A stretch of 64,000 nt of DNA, taken from Bacillota bacterium (GTDB taxonomy: Bacteria; Bacillota; Clostridia; Lachnospirales; Lachnospiraceae). Shown one piece after another: positions 42,807 to 51,049 of this stretch; the stretch's first letter is position 1; each line of letters begins with the position of its first letter. The notes below the pieces were generated by a model that worked only from the letters and a program-made list of their open reading frames with translations, made no database searches and was not told the DNA's origin. Location: assembly GCA_023402845.1 (NCBI GenBank), contig JAEYFP010000005.1:12173-76172 (forward strand). Direction: 5' to 3'. A program made the translations under genes and the position numbers.

Positions 42807-43679
42807 CTATTTCAATTTTTCCATTACATAACCCAGATATTCCTTTACGATGTTAATAGTTGTATAGGCGTAAAGCATGCGGGTACCGACGACATCCTCG
42901 ATTTCGTTGAATATCGGCTGTCCGTTATGATAGATGAAATCAATGCCGACAAGATCGGCTGGAAGCGCGGCACTGATCCTTTCGGTCAGGGCCGTTTCTT
43001 CTTTTGTCAGAATGTGCGAAGCGGCCGTGCCTCCGAGAGAAAAGTTGGCGCGGATTTCGGTGCTTTGCGGCTGCGGATCAGCACAGGTGCGCATCATTCC
43101 GGCAATGACTTTGCCGCCGAGGACGTAGACGCGCAGATCTTTCCCGATGTCGGAGGCGCATCGCTGGAAAACGAGTTTTGGGATCGTACCGTAATCCTTC
43201 TTCAGTTCGGACAAAGCCTGATATAATTCCCGCTCATTGAGAATCAGACCGACATGCATCCCGCCGTGGCCGTCTGCCGGCTTTAACACAAACGGATAGC
43301 CAAATTCCCGTGCAGCTTTGCCGTCTGAGGGATTTTGAGGATATCTCGTGTCCATAAATAGGATGCCGTATTCCTTTAAATATTCATAGGTGCGCTGCTT
43401 ATCGTTACAAATCTCACATACCTTTGCACTGTTGAATACGCGGATTCCCGCGTCCTCCAATGCATGCGAAAGCAGGGGAAAACGAGAACGGTTAATAATA
43501 AAATCCGGATTTCCAAGTGACTCGGCAGATACATGCACCAGCAGGCGTTCATCAGTTGTAAGGAGAAGAGAGAGCGCGATGCATCGCCGTTTGCTTTCCT
43601 CCATAAACAGATCGATAAATCCCATATTTTTGATTGCGTCATTCGGCTCGTAGAGCAGATATCCCTTCAGTGTGCACAT
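42807..43679 (-). CDS. ATP-grasp ligase (RimK/LysX-like), second of tandem pair
   Basis: 290 residues. ATP-grasp motifs: ICNDKQRTYEYL in the pre-A region, YPFVLKPADGHGGMHV (ATP-binding lysine and glycine loop), KLVFQRCASDIGKDLRVYVLGG, and GIDFIYHNGQPIFNEIEDV with the metal-binding Asp, Glu and Asn/Glu set. Such enzymes join a carboxylate to an amine via acyl phosphate, often adding amino acids to peptides or carriers. It overlaps the upstream ATP-grasp gene by 13 bp. The substrate is unknown. Confidence 0.85.
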   Translation of the reverse strand: MCTLKGYLLYEPNDAIKNMGFIDLFMEESKRRCIALSLLLTTDERLLVHVSAESLGNPDFIINRSRFPLLSHALEDAGIRVFNSAKVCEICNDKQRTYEYLKEYGILFMDTRYPQNPSDGKAAREFGYPFVLKPADGHGGMHVGLILNERELYQALSELKKDYGTIPKLVFQRCASDIGKDLRVYVLGGKVIAGMMRTCADPQPQSTEIRANFSLGGTAASHILTKEETALTERISAALPADLVGIDFIYHNGQPIFNEIEDVVGTRMLYAYTTINIVKEYLGYVMEKLK

Positions 43680-44563
43680 CGATCCAACTCCTTGTCAATA
43701 TAGGTCATGATTGCGTCGGCCACATTAATGCCGGTGCAGTCAAAGATATTTTTAAAGTGGGCATTGGAATTGACTTCACAGAGAATCGGCTCGTCATGTT
43801 CGCCGAATAGGATGTCCACACCGGCAAAGTCAAGGCGCAGTTCGCGGCATACCTCCTGCGCGAGCCGGATTTGATCTGCTGAAGGTTCATAGGGCTTCAT
43901 GGAGCCGCCGTTCGTAATATTTGCCCGAAAATCATGCTCATTATAACGGAGCATGGAGGTGACATATTTTCCGCCGACGATATGGAGACGGATATCCCTG
44001 CCCGCACTTGTATGAATATACTCCTGAAACAAAAAGGCATTGCCGGCATTTTGTGACAGGATAGCAGTTGTCTCACTGCGGGAGTGCGTCAGATAGACCT
44101 GCATGCCGAAGGAACCGAAGCATTCCTTGATGACAAACGGGTAGGATAGCTCTTGTTCTATAGAAGAAAGAAACGCAAAATCCGTATAGCCGATGTTTGA
44201 ATAGGTCATCGGGGCAAGATAGGTGCGCGGCATTTTGACGATGCCCGCAAGCCGGACAGCGCTTAGGGACTTATCGTCGCAGGCTTCGATCGCATCCGCA
44301 CAATTAAAAAGCCGAAGTCCCGTTTTTTCAAGTGCACGCGCAAGCCGGATATCCTTATCCCAGAATAGGACAAAATCCGGCGTCTGTTCCGCATGTCCTG
44401 CGGATATCATTTGGCCGTTGTCTGCGCGGAAGAGAAAATCTGCGTTTGTTTTGGGTAATAGGCGGATTTGTTGTTTTTGCGCCGCCTTTATCAGCCAGTG
44501 ATGCAGCTCCTGAAATTTTGCGGTATTTAAAAATTGATTAACAATGAACCATCCCGTACGCAT
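43667..44563 (-). CDS. ATP-grasp ligase (RimK/LysX-like), first of tandem pair
   Basis: 298 residues. Motifs parallel to its neighbour: DKSLSAVRLA, YPFVIKECFGSFGMQV, FLFQEYIHTSAGRDIRLHIVGG and FAGVDILFGEHDEPILCEVN. The lysine, hinge and metal ligands look intact. ATG 44563 lies 10 bases after AAAGAGG on the minus strand; a longer frame upstream would run through the gap shared with the divergent gene. Two related but clearly different ATP-grasp enzymes in one unit suggest successive ligations or a heteromer. No small peptide substrate gene was seen nearby. Confidence 0.85.
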   Translation of the reverse strand: MRTGWFIVNQFLNTAKFQELHHWLIKAAQKQQIRLLPKTNADFLFRADNGQMISAGHAEQTPDFVLFWDKDIRLARALEKTGLRLFNCADAIEACDDKSLSAVRLAGIVKMPRTYLAPMTYSNIGYTDFAFLSSIEQELSYPFVIKECFGSFGMQVYLTHSRSETTAILSQNAGNAFLFQEYIHTSAGRDIRLHIVGGKYVTSMLRYNEHDFRANITNGGSMKPYEPSADQIRLAQEVCRELRLDFAGVDILFGEHDEPILCEVNSNAHFKNIFDCTGINVADAIMTYIDKELDRCAH

Positions 44564-44639
44564 ATACTTTAAACCTCTTTTCTTATTGCATTTGCGGCCG
44601 CTTTCGTTATATTCTATAAAAAGAACGGGAGGTGCCGCT

Positions 44640-45089
44640 TTGAGAGAAAAAATTAAAAAGGCTGCGGAGAGGATAAAAGATGATTTGCGAAGAATGGGTT
44701 TCCTCATCACAGCTATTTTGCTTTATTTATTTGTCATGAACATGCTGCCCGGAGGCATCTGTCTGATTAAGCGGCTGACGGGCATTCCTTGTCCGGGGTG
44801 CGGGATGACCAGGGCATTTTTTTACTTGCTCACAGGTAACTGGCTTTTGTCCTTTCGGATGCACCCGCTGGCGATCGCATGGGCGGCATTTGCACTGTAC
44901 CTTGTGATCATGCGTTATTGGTACGGAAAAAGGCCGAAAGGAATACTGCCGATTCTGATACTCTTGTGCACCGCGATGTTTGGCGTTTACCTTTACCGGA
45001 TGATCACGATATTTCCAAACCGGGAGCCGATGACCTATGGATCATCTGGAATTATTTATCATCTGCTTCCATTTTTCAGTACCCGATGA
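44640..45089 (+). CDS. DUF2752 membrane protein
   Basis: 149 residues with three hydrophobic helices after a basic amphipathic N-terminus. The hallmark CPGCGMTRAFFYLLTG lies near residue 50, followed by an RMHPLA segment on the same side. Function of the family is unknown; the CPGCG motif could bind metal or be redox-active. The TTG start at 44640 follows GGGAGG; no ATG or GTG is in frame near it. It is divergent from the ATP-grasp pair. Another DUF2752 gene lies 0.8 kb downstream. Confidence 0.82.
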   Translation: MREKIKKAAERIKDDLRRMGFLITAILLYLFVMNMLPGGICLIKRLTGIPCPGCGMTRAFFYLLTGNWLLSFRMHPLAIAWAAFALYLVIMRYWYGKRPKGILPILILLCTAMFGVYLYRMITIFPNREPMTYGSSGIIYHLLPFFSTR

Positions 45090-45179
45090 TAAGCGGTCTG
45101 CCGATATTGTATCACAGTCCGGGAGGTATTTCTATACATTACCTTATCTGTTCCTGTTCACACAGTAGCTTAACACTTT

Positions 45180-45235
45180 CTGTTAAGCTGCGTAAGAATG
45201 TGATTCAAGAGATGATTTCTGCTTCGCGGAGCGAA
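45180..45235 (+). repeat. 56-bp inverted repeat, copy 1
   Basis: Begins CTGTTAAGCT and ends GCGGAGCGAA. The reverse complement is found at 47917-47972 with three differences, all transitions. Confidence 0.9.
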
Positions 45236-45252
45236 AAGTAACAAGAATTTAT

Positions 45253-45281
45253 TTGGAAAAGATGTGGCGGTATGATATAAT
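45253..45281 (+). promoter_or_regulatory. Sigma-A promoter for the DUF4190 gene
   Basis: TTGGAA, a 17-bp spacer, then a perfect TATAAT. GGTAT and ATACC form a palindrome around the -10 box, which could be an operator. Confidence 0.7.
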
Positions 45282-45292
45282 ACCATATAGCG

Positions 45293-45348
45293 TTATTTTT
45301 ATGCGATATGCGATAGGGTTCCTGCAAATTTCCGGCGCATAAAAATAA
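45293..45348. repeat. Palindromic element with 13-bp perfect arms
   Basis: TTATTTTTATGCG at 45293 and its exact complement at 45336-45348, in the leader of the DUF4190 gene. The TTTTATGCG core recalls the elements near 28950 and 33133. Confidence 0.7.
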
Positions 45349-45443
45349 TAAGATGCACAACCCGCGGAATTGTACCTTGCCGTATACGGCTCCGCTCGTG
45401 CGCAGGGAGTCTGCAGGCAGACTCTTTATATAGGAGGAAAAGC

Positions 45444-45908
45444 ATGGACGAAAACGAAATGAAAGTAAATGAAATACCCGCAGCAACAGATACACCGGCA
45501 GAGAATATACCGGTACAGGAAACGGAAAATACCTATTCACAGGAGATACTGCCTACAAATGTGCAGCCTGTGCCGCAGTACAATTACCAGCAGCCGGTTG
45601 ATACGGAACCTCCGGTATCGGGCGGAAATATCGGATTTTCCATCACTTCACTAGTGTGTGGTATTTTATCTATTATTTGCTGCTGTGTGTGGTATTTATC
45701 CATTATTCTTGCAGTTGTTGCGATTGTATTTGGTATTCTCAGCCTTAAGAAAAATGCAGACGGAAGAACTATGGCGATAGCCGGCTTGATTACGGGCGGA
45801 CTCGGATTGGTGCTTTCTATTATCGTATTGGTTCTTGTTCTGGTAGGTTCTGCAGTCGGTGACAGCAGCATCATTTATCAGGATTTTATAGAATCTTTGG
45901 ATTTGTAG
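45444..45908 (+). CDS. DUF4190 membrane protein
   Basis: 154 residues. A polar N-terminal half (Pro/Gln/Glu-rich, about 60 residues) is followed by two closely spaced helices with GFSITSLVCGILSIICCC and AIAGLITGGLGLVLSIIVL, the DUF4190 signature. A short tail follows. Its function is not known. AGGAGG precedes ATG 45444, and the next DUF2752 gene starts 9 bp after the stop, so both share a transcript. Confidence 0.82.
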   Translation: MDENEMKVNEIPAATDTPAENIPVQETENTYSQEILPTNVQPVPQYNYQQPVDTEPPVSGGNIGFSITSLVCGILSIICCCVWYLSIILAVVAIVFGILSLKKNADGRTMAIAGLITGGLGLVLSIIVLVLVLVGSAVGDSSIIYQDFIESLDL

Positions 45909-45917
45909 AATGAGAAT

Positions 45918-46337
45918 ATGAGGAATGGCAATACAGACAAATTATTTTATGCCTGTGGCAAAGCTCTGTTTTTTATCGGTGCTGCAGTCCTGCTGCTTGG
46001 CGCGTTTGGAGGCTTGAATTGGCTGCTTCAGCTGGACGGGTGTGTTTTCAAACGTGTGACAGGAGTCTATTGTCCGGGCTGCGGAGGTACGAGAGCATTT
46101 TTTGCCCTATTGAGGCTTGAACCTGTAAAAAGTTTTCTCTATCATCCGGCAGTGATTTATTTTGCGGTCCTATACATGGTTTTCATGGGAAAGATGTTTC
46201 TTCTGAAGCATTTTGGAATCGGTACGGAGCGGGAGGGACGATTGGTTCTGTTCATTATAATCGGTGCCGGTCTCATTATTGTTCAGTGGTTCGTAAAGCT
46301 GGCCGGCCAGCTCGTCTTTCATATTACCTGGATATAA
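45918..46337 (+). CDS. DUF2752 membrane protein, second copy
   Basis: 139 residues with three helices and the motif YCPGCGGTRAFFALL near residue 54. It differs widely from the copy at 44640 outside this motif, so it is not a recent duplication. It follows the DUF4190 gene by 9 bp; the two DUFs plausibly form a membrane complex. The ribosome site before ATG 45918 is weak, suggesting coupling to the gene upstream. Confidence 0.82.
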   Translation: MRNGNTDKLFYACGKALFFIGAAVLLLGAFGGLNWLLQLDGCVFKRVTGVYCPGCGGTRAFFALLRLEPVKSFLYHPAVIYFAVLYMVFMGKMFLLKHFGIGTEREGRLVLFIIIGAGLIIVQWFVKLAGQLVFHITWI

Positions 46338-46407
46338 GATCATTTATAGTTTAAAATCTGGTGTCAGAGGATGGCAGTTGAATCAATATAAATAAAGGAG
46401 GATCCAT

Positions 46408-46785
46408 ATGAATTTTAAAATGGTACATGAAAATTATAATGTTTATGATTTGAATAAATCTTTGGATTTTTATAAGGAAGCTTTGGGGCTTACGGAAAAG
46501 AGCAGGAAAGTAGCTGCAGACGGCTCCTTTATCATTGTTTATGTGGGAAATGATACAACGGATTATCTGTTGGAGCTGACCTGGATGAGAGATATGGATC
46601 GCCCATATAATCTGGGAGACTGTGAATTTCATCTGGCATTTGAAACAGATGATTTTAAAGCGGCACATGAAAAACATGAGAAAATGGGTTGTATTTGTTA
46701 TGAAAACACCGAAATGGGTATTTATTTTATCATAGACCCGGATGGTTATTGGTTGGAAGTTATACCGGCAAAAACAACTTGTTAA
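46408..46785 (+). CDS. VOC family protein (glyoxalase I-like)
   Basis: 125 residues forming paired beta-alpha-beta-beta-beta modules. Candidate metal ligands are His7, Glu in LLELTW near 57, His in EFHLAF near 75 and Glu in WLEVIP near 117, which fits lactoylglutathione-lyase-type proteins. It could detoxify methylglyoxal or be another VOC enzyme. AAGGAGG lies before ATG 46408. It appears to end its unit at a strong two-way terminator. Confidence 0.86.
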   Translation: MNFKMVHENYNVYDLNKSLDFYKEALGLTEKSRKVAADGSFIIVYVGNDTTDYLLELTWMRDMDRPYNLGDCEFHLAFETDDFKAAHEKHEKMGCICYENTEMGIYFIIDPDGYWLEVIPAKTTC

Positions 46786-46813
46786 TAAGCAGAGCATTTA
46801 GAAAAATATAGAT

Positions 46814-46863
46814 TATAATTAAAGTGCAGAATTGATAACGATCGGTTCTGCACTTTAATTATA
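46814..46863. terminator. Bidirectional terminator between convergent genes
   Basis: A perfect 18-bp inverted repeat: TATAATTAAAGTGCAGAA with its complement, loop of 14. A/T-rich outer arms supply a T-tract for both strands. It serves the VOC gene and the methyltransferase gene. Confidence 0.9.
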
Positions 46864-46896
46864 GGCGTAATGCTATGTATGAAGCAATCCCTTGTT

Positions 46897-47757
46897 TTAT
46901 CCGGAATACCGGCCGGAGGCTCCGCAGGGGAGGATTAAGCCATTTTCCCTGACCGGAAGTCCGATTTCACCGGCTTCCACATGTCCGCCGAATTTTGAGG
47001 TGATTGCTGTGTTCATCATATATGCGAGTACGGCGGGCTGAAGCCCTGTTGTATAAGAGTTGATCAAAAAAAACAGCGGCTTGTCCGATAGGAGCTGAGC
47101 GCACAGCTCAATAAACGGAAAAATAGAGTCTTCGATTTTCCAAATCTCCCCTTTCGGACCGCGACCGTAAGATGGGGGATCCATGATGATTGCGTCATAT
47201 TTGCTTCCACGCCTGATTTCCCGCTCTGCGAATTTTACACAGTCGTCCACAAGCCAGCGAATGGGAGCTGCTTCCAGACCGCTGCTTTTTGCGTTTTCCT
47301 TCGCCCATGAAACCATGCCCTTGGAGGCATCGACATGCGTAACATTTGCTCCGGCTGCCGCAGCGGAAAGCGTCGCACCACCCGTATAAGCAAACAGATT
47401 CAAAACCTTGACAGGCCGTTTTGCAGAGGCGATTTTTTCGGAAAACCAGTCCCAGTTTGCCGCCTGTTCGGGAAACAGTCCGGTGTGCTTGAAGCTGAAG
47501 GGCTTTAACTGAAAGGTGAGCGTCTTATAGCGGATGCTCCACTGCTCGGGCAAATCAAAGAATTCCCATTCGCCGCCGCCTTTTGCACTTCTATGATAAT
47601 GTCCGTTGATCGATTTCCATCTCGGATTTGTTTTCTTTGTATTCCAAATGACCTGCGGATCGGGGCGCACTAACAGATAGCTTCCCCACCGCTCGAGCTT
47701 TTCCCCCGCACTCGTGTCCAAAACTTCATAATCCTTCCATTGATCAGCAATCCACAT
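46897..47757 (-). CDS. Class I SAM-dependent methyltransferase (RlmI/RlmK-like)
   Basis: 286 residues. N-terminal strands of the type seen in 23S rRNA methyltransferases (KLERWGSYLLVRPDPQ, HTGLFPEQAANWDW), then SAM-binding NLFAYTGGATLSAAAAGA, VDASKGMVSWAKEN and catalytic-site DPPSYGRGPKGE. It probably methylates rRNA, but could act on another nucleic acid. AGGAGG lies 8 bases before ATG on the minus strand. Confidence 0.85.
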   Translation of the reverse strand: MWIADQWKDYEVLDTSAGEKLERWGSYLLVRPDPQVIWNTKKTNPRWKSINGHYHRSAKGGGEWEFFDLPEQWSIRYKTLTFQLKPFSFKHTGLFPEQAANWDWFSEKIASAKRPVKVLNLFAYTGGATLSAAAAGANVTHVDASKGMVSWAKENAKSSGLEAAPIRWLVDDCVKFAEREIRRGSKYDAIIMDPPSYGRGPKGEIWKIEDSIFPFIELCAQLLSDKPLFFLINSYTTGLQPAVLAYMMNTAITSKFGGHVEAGEIGLPVRENGLILPCGASGRYSG

Positions 47758-47836
47758 GCTGTTTTCCTCCTGTCGACCGATTCTATAAAAATTATATATA
47801 GAATATACACTAATATGGGAGAGTACGCAAATATTA

Positions 47837-47866
47837 TTGACGCAGTATACTTCTTCATATTATAAT
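47837..47866 (+). promoter_or_regulatory. Probable promoter for the EamA transporter
   Basis: TTGACG, an 18-bp spacer, then TATAAT, about 190 bp before the likely start. The hairpin-forming repeat lies in the leader. Confidence 0.65.
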
Positions 47867-47916
47867 TACGATGCTGTTCACTCCGTTCTCAGCAACACAT
47901 GATTTCTGCATGTAAA

Positions 47917-47972
47917 TTCGCTCTGCGAAGCAGAAATCATCTCTTGAATCACGTTCTTACGTAGCTTAACAG
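47917..47972 (-). repeat. 56-bp inverted repeat, copy 2
   Basis: Reverse complement of 45180-45235 with three transitions. It sits in the leader of the EamA transporter gene. Confidence 0.9.
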
Positions 47973-48057
47973 CAATCTCATTACCGTTATGTCGGTGTGG
48001 GAAAAGTATTTTCTTCTTAAAATTAAGGAGTGGGAGATCGGAAAGCAGAGGTGTAAA

Positions 48058-48948
48058 ATGAACACAAAAGTGGCGAGCGGGAGCATCATTTTAGCGGGAA
48101 TTTTGTGGGGAACAATGGGACTGTTCGTGCGGGGACTTTCGGCGGATCATTTTACATCGATGGAAATCGTAGCGCTGCGTGTGTTGGGTGCACTGCTTCT
48201 CGTGACTGTCATAATCCTTTTTTATAATAGGAAGCTGTTCAAAATCCGTATGCGGGATTGGTGGTGTTTTGCCGGTACCGGCATTCTCAGCCTTACGTTC
48301 TTTAATTTGTGCTATTTTCAGACGATCATCATGACGTCGATGTCGGTTGCGGCAATTCTTTTATATACGGCCCCCATCATCGTCGTGCTGCTCTCGGCGG
48401 TATTGTTTAAAGAGAAACTCAATCGAAAGAAAATAGGGGCGATGCTTCTGGCGTTTCTCGGCTGTGTATTCGTGACAGGCATCATCGGCGGTGAAGGATT
48501 GACGATTTCCCCGACGGGGATTCTGATCGGGCTGGGCTCCGGACTTGGCTACGCACTGTACAGTATTTTTGGCCGCTATGCAATTGAGCGCGGCTATGAG
48601 TCACTTACAATCAGTTTCTATACGTTTTTATTCGCATCTGCCGGCACAATATTTTGGATCCCTGTGAGGGAGACTGCGTCAAAACTCATCCATGGCAATA
48701 CGGGGAGAAATATGCTTCTTGTTTTTGGTATCGCGCTGGTCGCGACGGTGCTCCCTTATATTTTGTATACAATCGGTCTTTCTCATGTGGAAAACGGAAA
48801 GGCTTCTATTATGGCTTCGATCGAACCGGTCGTTGCAACGCTACTGGGCATTTTTGTTTTTGGAGAAAGTCTGACTGCTGCAGGAACAGTCGGCATTGTA
48901 CTTGTGCTCGCGGCAATTATGATGCTGAACCGCCGCAGTTCTTCTTAA
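48058..48948 (+). CDS. EamA/DMT-family transporter
   Basis: 296 residues with ten hydrophobic helices in two EamA repeats (GSIILAGILWGTMGLFVRGL and ILIGLGSGLGYALYSIFGRY). It ends with NGKASIMASIEPVVATLLG, a family hallmark. Members export amino acids or other metabolites; the substrate is unknown. ATG 48058 follows AGAGG at 7 bases; an ATG at 47989 would add 23 polar residues and lacks a ribosome site. Confidence 0.9.
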   Translation: MNTKVASGSIILAGILWGTMGLFVRGLSADHFTSMEIVALRVLGALLLVTVIILFYNRKLFKIRMRDWWCFAGTGILSLTFFNLCYFQTIIMTSMSVAAILLYTAPIIVVLLSAVLFKEKLNRKKIGAMLLAFLGCVFVTGIIGGEGLTISPTGILIGLGSGLGYALYSIFGRYAIERGYESLTISFYTFLFASAGTIFWIPVRETASKLIHGNTGRNMLLVFGIALVATVLPYILYTIGLSHVENGKASIMASIEPVVATLLGIFVFGESLTAAGTVGIVLVLAAIMMLNRRSSS

Positions 48949-49065
48949 GGCTAAGTTGCTGTCGGTTAAATGGCCTTGTGGATACTAGATGTAGTAGGGA
49001 TACAGACAGTTTACCGCAAGGATAAAAATTGTTTGAAAAAAAATACAATTTGCATTAAATTTCTC

Positions 49066-49094
49066 TTGAAATATGGTGATTTGTCGTGTATACT
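49066..49094 (+). promoter_or_regulatory. Promoter of the S10-spc operon
   Basis: TTGAAA, a 17-bp spacer, then TATACT, with an A/T-rich upstream region. It lies about 245 bp before rpsJ and is the only strong candidate in the gap. Confidence 0.85.
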
Positions 49095-49100
49095 AAATTT

Positions 49101-49340
49101 TGCTGTGACATTGATAGCGTAGAAGCGTGAGGTTGCTGGGATTAACCCAGGTTTTCCGTGGAGCGAATGTCATGTTAGGAAACTGGCGACAAGTCACTGT
49201 ACGAATTCATAAGTCTGTCAAATGGCAGAAACGACGTGTTGAAGTGTAAAATGAAAAATTTTACGACACACACGGGAGAGTGTACAGTCACCGCTTGTCG
49301 TACTTAGATCTAAAAGTGCGAAAAGGAGGCGACTTTTTTT
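49101..49340 (+). ncRNA. Structured 5' leader of the S10 operon (cis-regulatory candidate)
   Basis: About 240 nt between promoter and rpsJ with several matching arms. TGACATT near 49105 pairs with AATGTCA near 49168 and encloses CTGGG-ATTAA-CCCAG. CGACAAG and ACTGTAC pair with GTACAGT and CTTGTCG near 49285-49303. TGTAAAAT and ATTTTAC form another hairpin. AAAGT and ACTTT bracket the rpsJ ribosome site. Such leaders let L4 or other proteins control the operon; which ligand acts here is not shown. Confidence 0.65.
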
Positions 49341-49658
49341 ATGGCAAATCAAGTAATGAGAATCACATTGAAAGCCTATGATCATCAATTAGTAGATGCA
49401 TCAGCGAAAAAAATCATCGAAACTGTAAAGAAAAACGGATCTCAGGTGAGCGGACCGGTACCCCTTCCTACGAAAAAGGAAGTTGTTACGATCTTAAGAG
49501 CGGTTCACAAGTATAAGGATTCCAGAGAACAGTTCGAACAGAGGACTCATAAGAGACTCATCGATATCATTACCCCGACCCAGAAGACAGTGGATTCATT
49601 GTCCAGACTGGAAATGCCGGCCGGTGTTTACATCGATATCAAAATGAAAAACAAATAA
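49341..49658 (+). CDS. rpsJ: 30S ribosomal protein S10
   Basis: 105 residues, usual length. Contains RITLKAYDHQLVDASAKKI, GPVPLPTKKE and FEQRTHKRLIDI, all standard. It heads the operon and is also the NusE transcription factor. AAAGGAGG precedes the ATG, inside a possible hairpin loop. Confidence 0.98.
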   Translation: MANQVMRITLKAYDHQLVDASAKKIIETVKKNGSQVSGPVPLPTKKEVVTILRAVHKYKDSREQFEQRTHKRLIDIITPTQKTVDSLSRLEMPAGVYIDIKMKNK

Positions 49659-49716
49659 GACCCCTACTAGTATGAACGCGGTTTGCGTTCCGCTGTAGCG
49701 AAAACAGGAGGTAAAA

Positions 49717-50400
49717 ATGAAGAAAGCAATTTTAGCGACAAAAATCGGAATGACGCAGATCTTTAATGAAGACGGCTCGTTGATTCCGGTTACTGTATTG
49801 CAGGCTGGACCATGTGTTGTGACACAGATCAAGACCGTCGAGAATGACGGGTACAGCGCCGTGCAGGTTGGCTTTGCGGACAAGAAGGACAAGGTCATCA
49901 ACAAGGACAAATCGGGAAAGAAAGAAATCGTTCACAGACATGGCGTCAACAAGGCACAGAAGGGCCACTTTGATAAGGCGGGTGCAGGCTCCAAGAGATT
50001 TGTCAGGGAATTTAAGTTTGACAACTCCGGCGAATATGCACTGGCACAGGAAATCAAGGCGGATATTTTTGAAGCCGGCGATAAAATTGATGCGACAGCA
50101 ATTTCAAAAGGAAAAGGTTTCCAGGGCGCAATCAAGAGACACGGACAGTCCAGAGGACCGATGAAGCATGGTTCCAAGTTCCATCGCCATGCGGGTTCCA
50201 ACGGTGCTTGTTCAAGCCCGAGCCGTGTGTTCAAGGGCAAGAAGATGCCGGGACATATGGGTTCTAAGAGAATCACGATCCAGAACCTTGAGGTAGTGAG
50301 AGTAGATGTAGAAAAGAACTTGCTGCTTGTAAAGGGTGCGGTACCGGGATCCAAGAAATCTTTAGTGACAATAAAAGAAACTGTAAAGGCTAATATTTAG
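49717..50400 (+). CDS. rplC: 50S ribosomal protein L3
   Basis: 227 residues. KKAILATKIGMTQIF opens the protein; the central loop GSKFHRHAGSNGACSSPSRV and GHMGSKRITIQNL reach the peptidyl transferase region. A small hairpin (GAACGC with GCGTTC, 49674-49690) lies in the 58-bp gap after rpsJ. It is slightly longer than most bacterial L3. Confidence 0.98.
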   Translation: MKKAILATKIGMTQIFNEDGSLIPVTVLQAGPCVVTQIKTVENDGYSAVQVGFADKKDKVINKDKSGKKEIVHRHGVNKAQKGHFDKAGAGSKRFVREFKFDNSGEYALAQEIKADIFEAGDKIDATAISKGKGFQGAIKRHGQSRGPMKHGSKFHRHAGSNGACSSPSRVFKGKKMPGHMGSKRITIQNLEVVRVDVEKNLLLVKGAVPGSKKSLVTIKETVKANI

Positions 50401-50428
50401 CTTTTATACGGAAAGGAGGAACACACAG

Positions 50429-51049
50429 ATGGCAAACGTATCTGTTTATAATATGGAAGGCAAAGAAGTTGGCAAGATGGATTTGGATGACGCCGTGTTT
50501 GGTGTCAAGGTTAATGAGCACCTTGTACACATGGCAGTTGTTCAGCAGCTTGCAAATAATCGTCAGGGAACACAGAAGGCAAAGACCCGCTCGGAAGTTT
50601 CCGGCGGCGGAAGAAAACCTTGGAGACAGAAGGGAACCGGTCATGCAAGACAGGGTTCGACAAGATCTCCTCAGTGGAAGGGCGGCGGTGTCGTATTCGC
50701 CCCGGTTCCGAGAGATTATTCCTTCAAGCTCAATAAGAAGGAAAAGAAGTTCGCGCTTAAGTCGGCGCTCACTTCCAGAGTACAGGAGAATAAGTTCCTT
50801 GTACTTGACGAACTGAAGCTGGATGAAATCAAGACAAAGAAGTTTATGGAAGTGCTTAATAACTTAAAGATAGCAAAGGCAATCGTTGTTTTGGAGGAGG
50901 ATGACAAGAATGTAATCCTTTCGGCAAGAAATATCCCGAACGTAATTACGGCTTCCACAAACACGATCAATGTATATGACATCATGAAGTACAGCACAGT
51001 TATCACAACCAAGAGTGCTGTGGCAAAGATCGAGGAGGTGTATGCATAA
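50429..51049 (+). CDS. rplD: 50S ribosomal protein L4
   Basis: 206 residues. Extended loop TRSEVSGGGRKPWRQKGTG, then ARQGSTRSPQWKGGG, typical of L4, which lines the exit tunnel and in many bacteria represses its own operon through the leader. Its last base overlaps the rplW start. Confidence 0.98.
   Translation: MANVSVYNMEGKEVGKMDLDDAVFGVKVNEHLVHMAVVQQLANNRQGTQKAKTRSEVSGGGRKPWRQKGTGHARQGSTRSPQWKGGGVVFAPVPRDYSFKLNKKEKKFALKSALTSRVQENKFLVLDELKLDEIKTKKFMEVLNNLKIAKAIVVLEEDDKNVILSARNIPNVITASTNTINVYDIMKYSTVITTKSAVAKIEEVYA

Larger units (their letters stand above)
45090..45443. other. 354-bp gene-free stretch rich in hairpins
   Basis: Holds a 9-bp hairpin (AGCTTAACA with TGTTAAGCT), one copy of a 56-bp inverted repeat, a near-consensus promoter and a 13-bp perfect palindrome. 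No credible gene seen. Confidence 0.7.
47758..48057. other. 300-bp gap with promoter and inverted-repeat copy
   Basis: Divergent region between the methyltransferase and transporter genes. It holds a probable promoter (47837-47866) and the second 56-bp repeat. Part of that repeat folds on itself: ATGATTTCTGC at 47899 with GCAGAAATCAT at 47930, and TTCGC-TCT-GCGAA inside. Confidence 0.7.

Noticed and set aside
45180..47972. Composite transposon bounded by the 56-bp inverted repeats
   Set aside because: No transposase lies between them and the enclosed genes are ordinary; the copies sit in two separate leaders, so dispersed elements are likelier.
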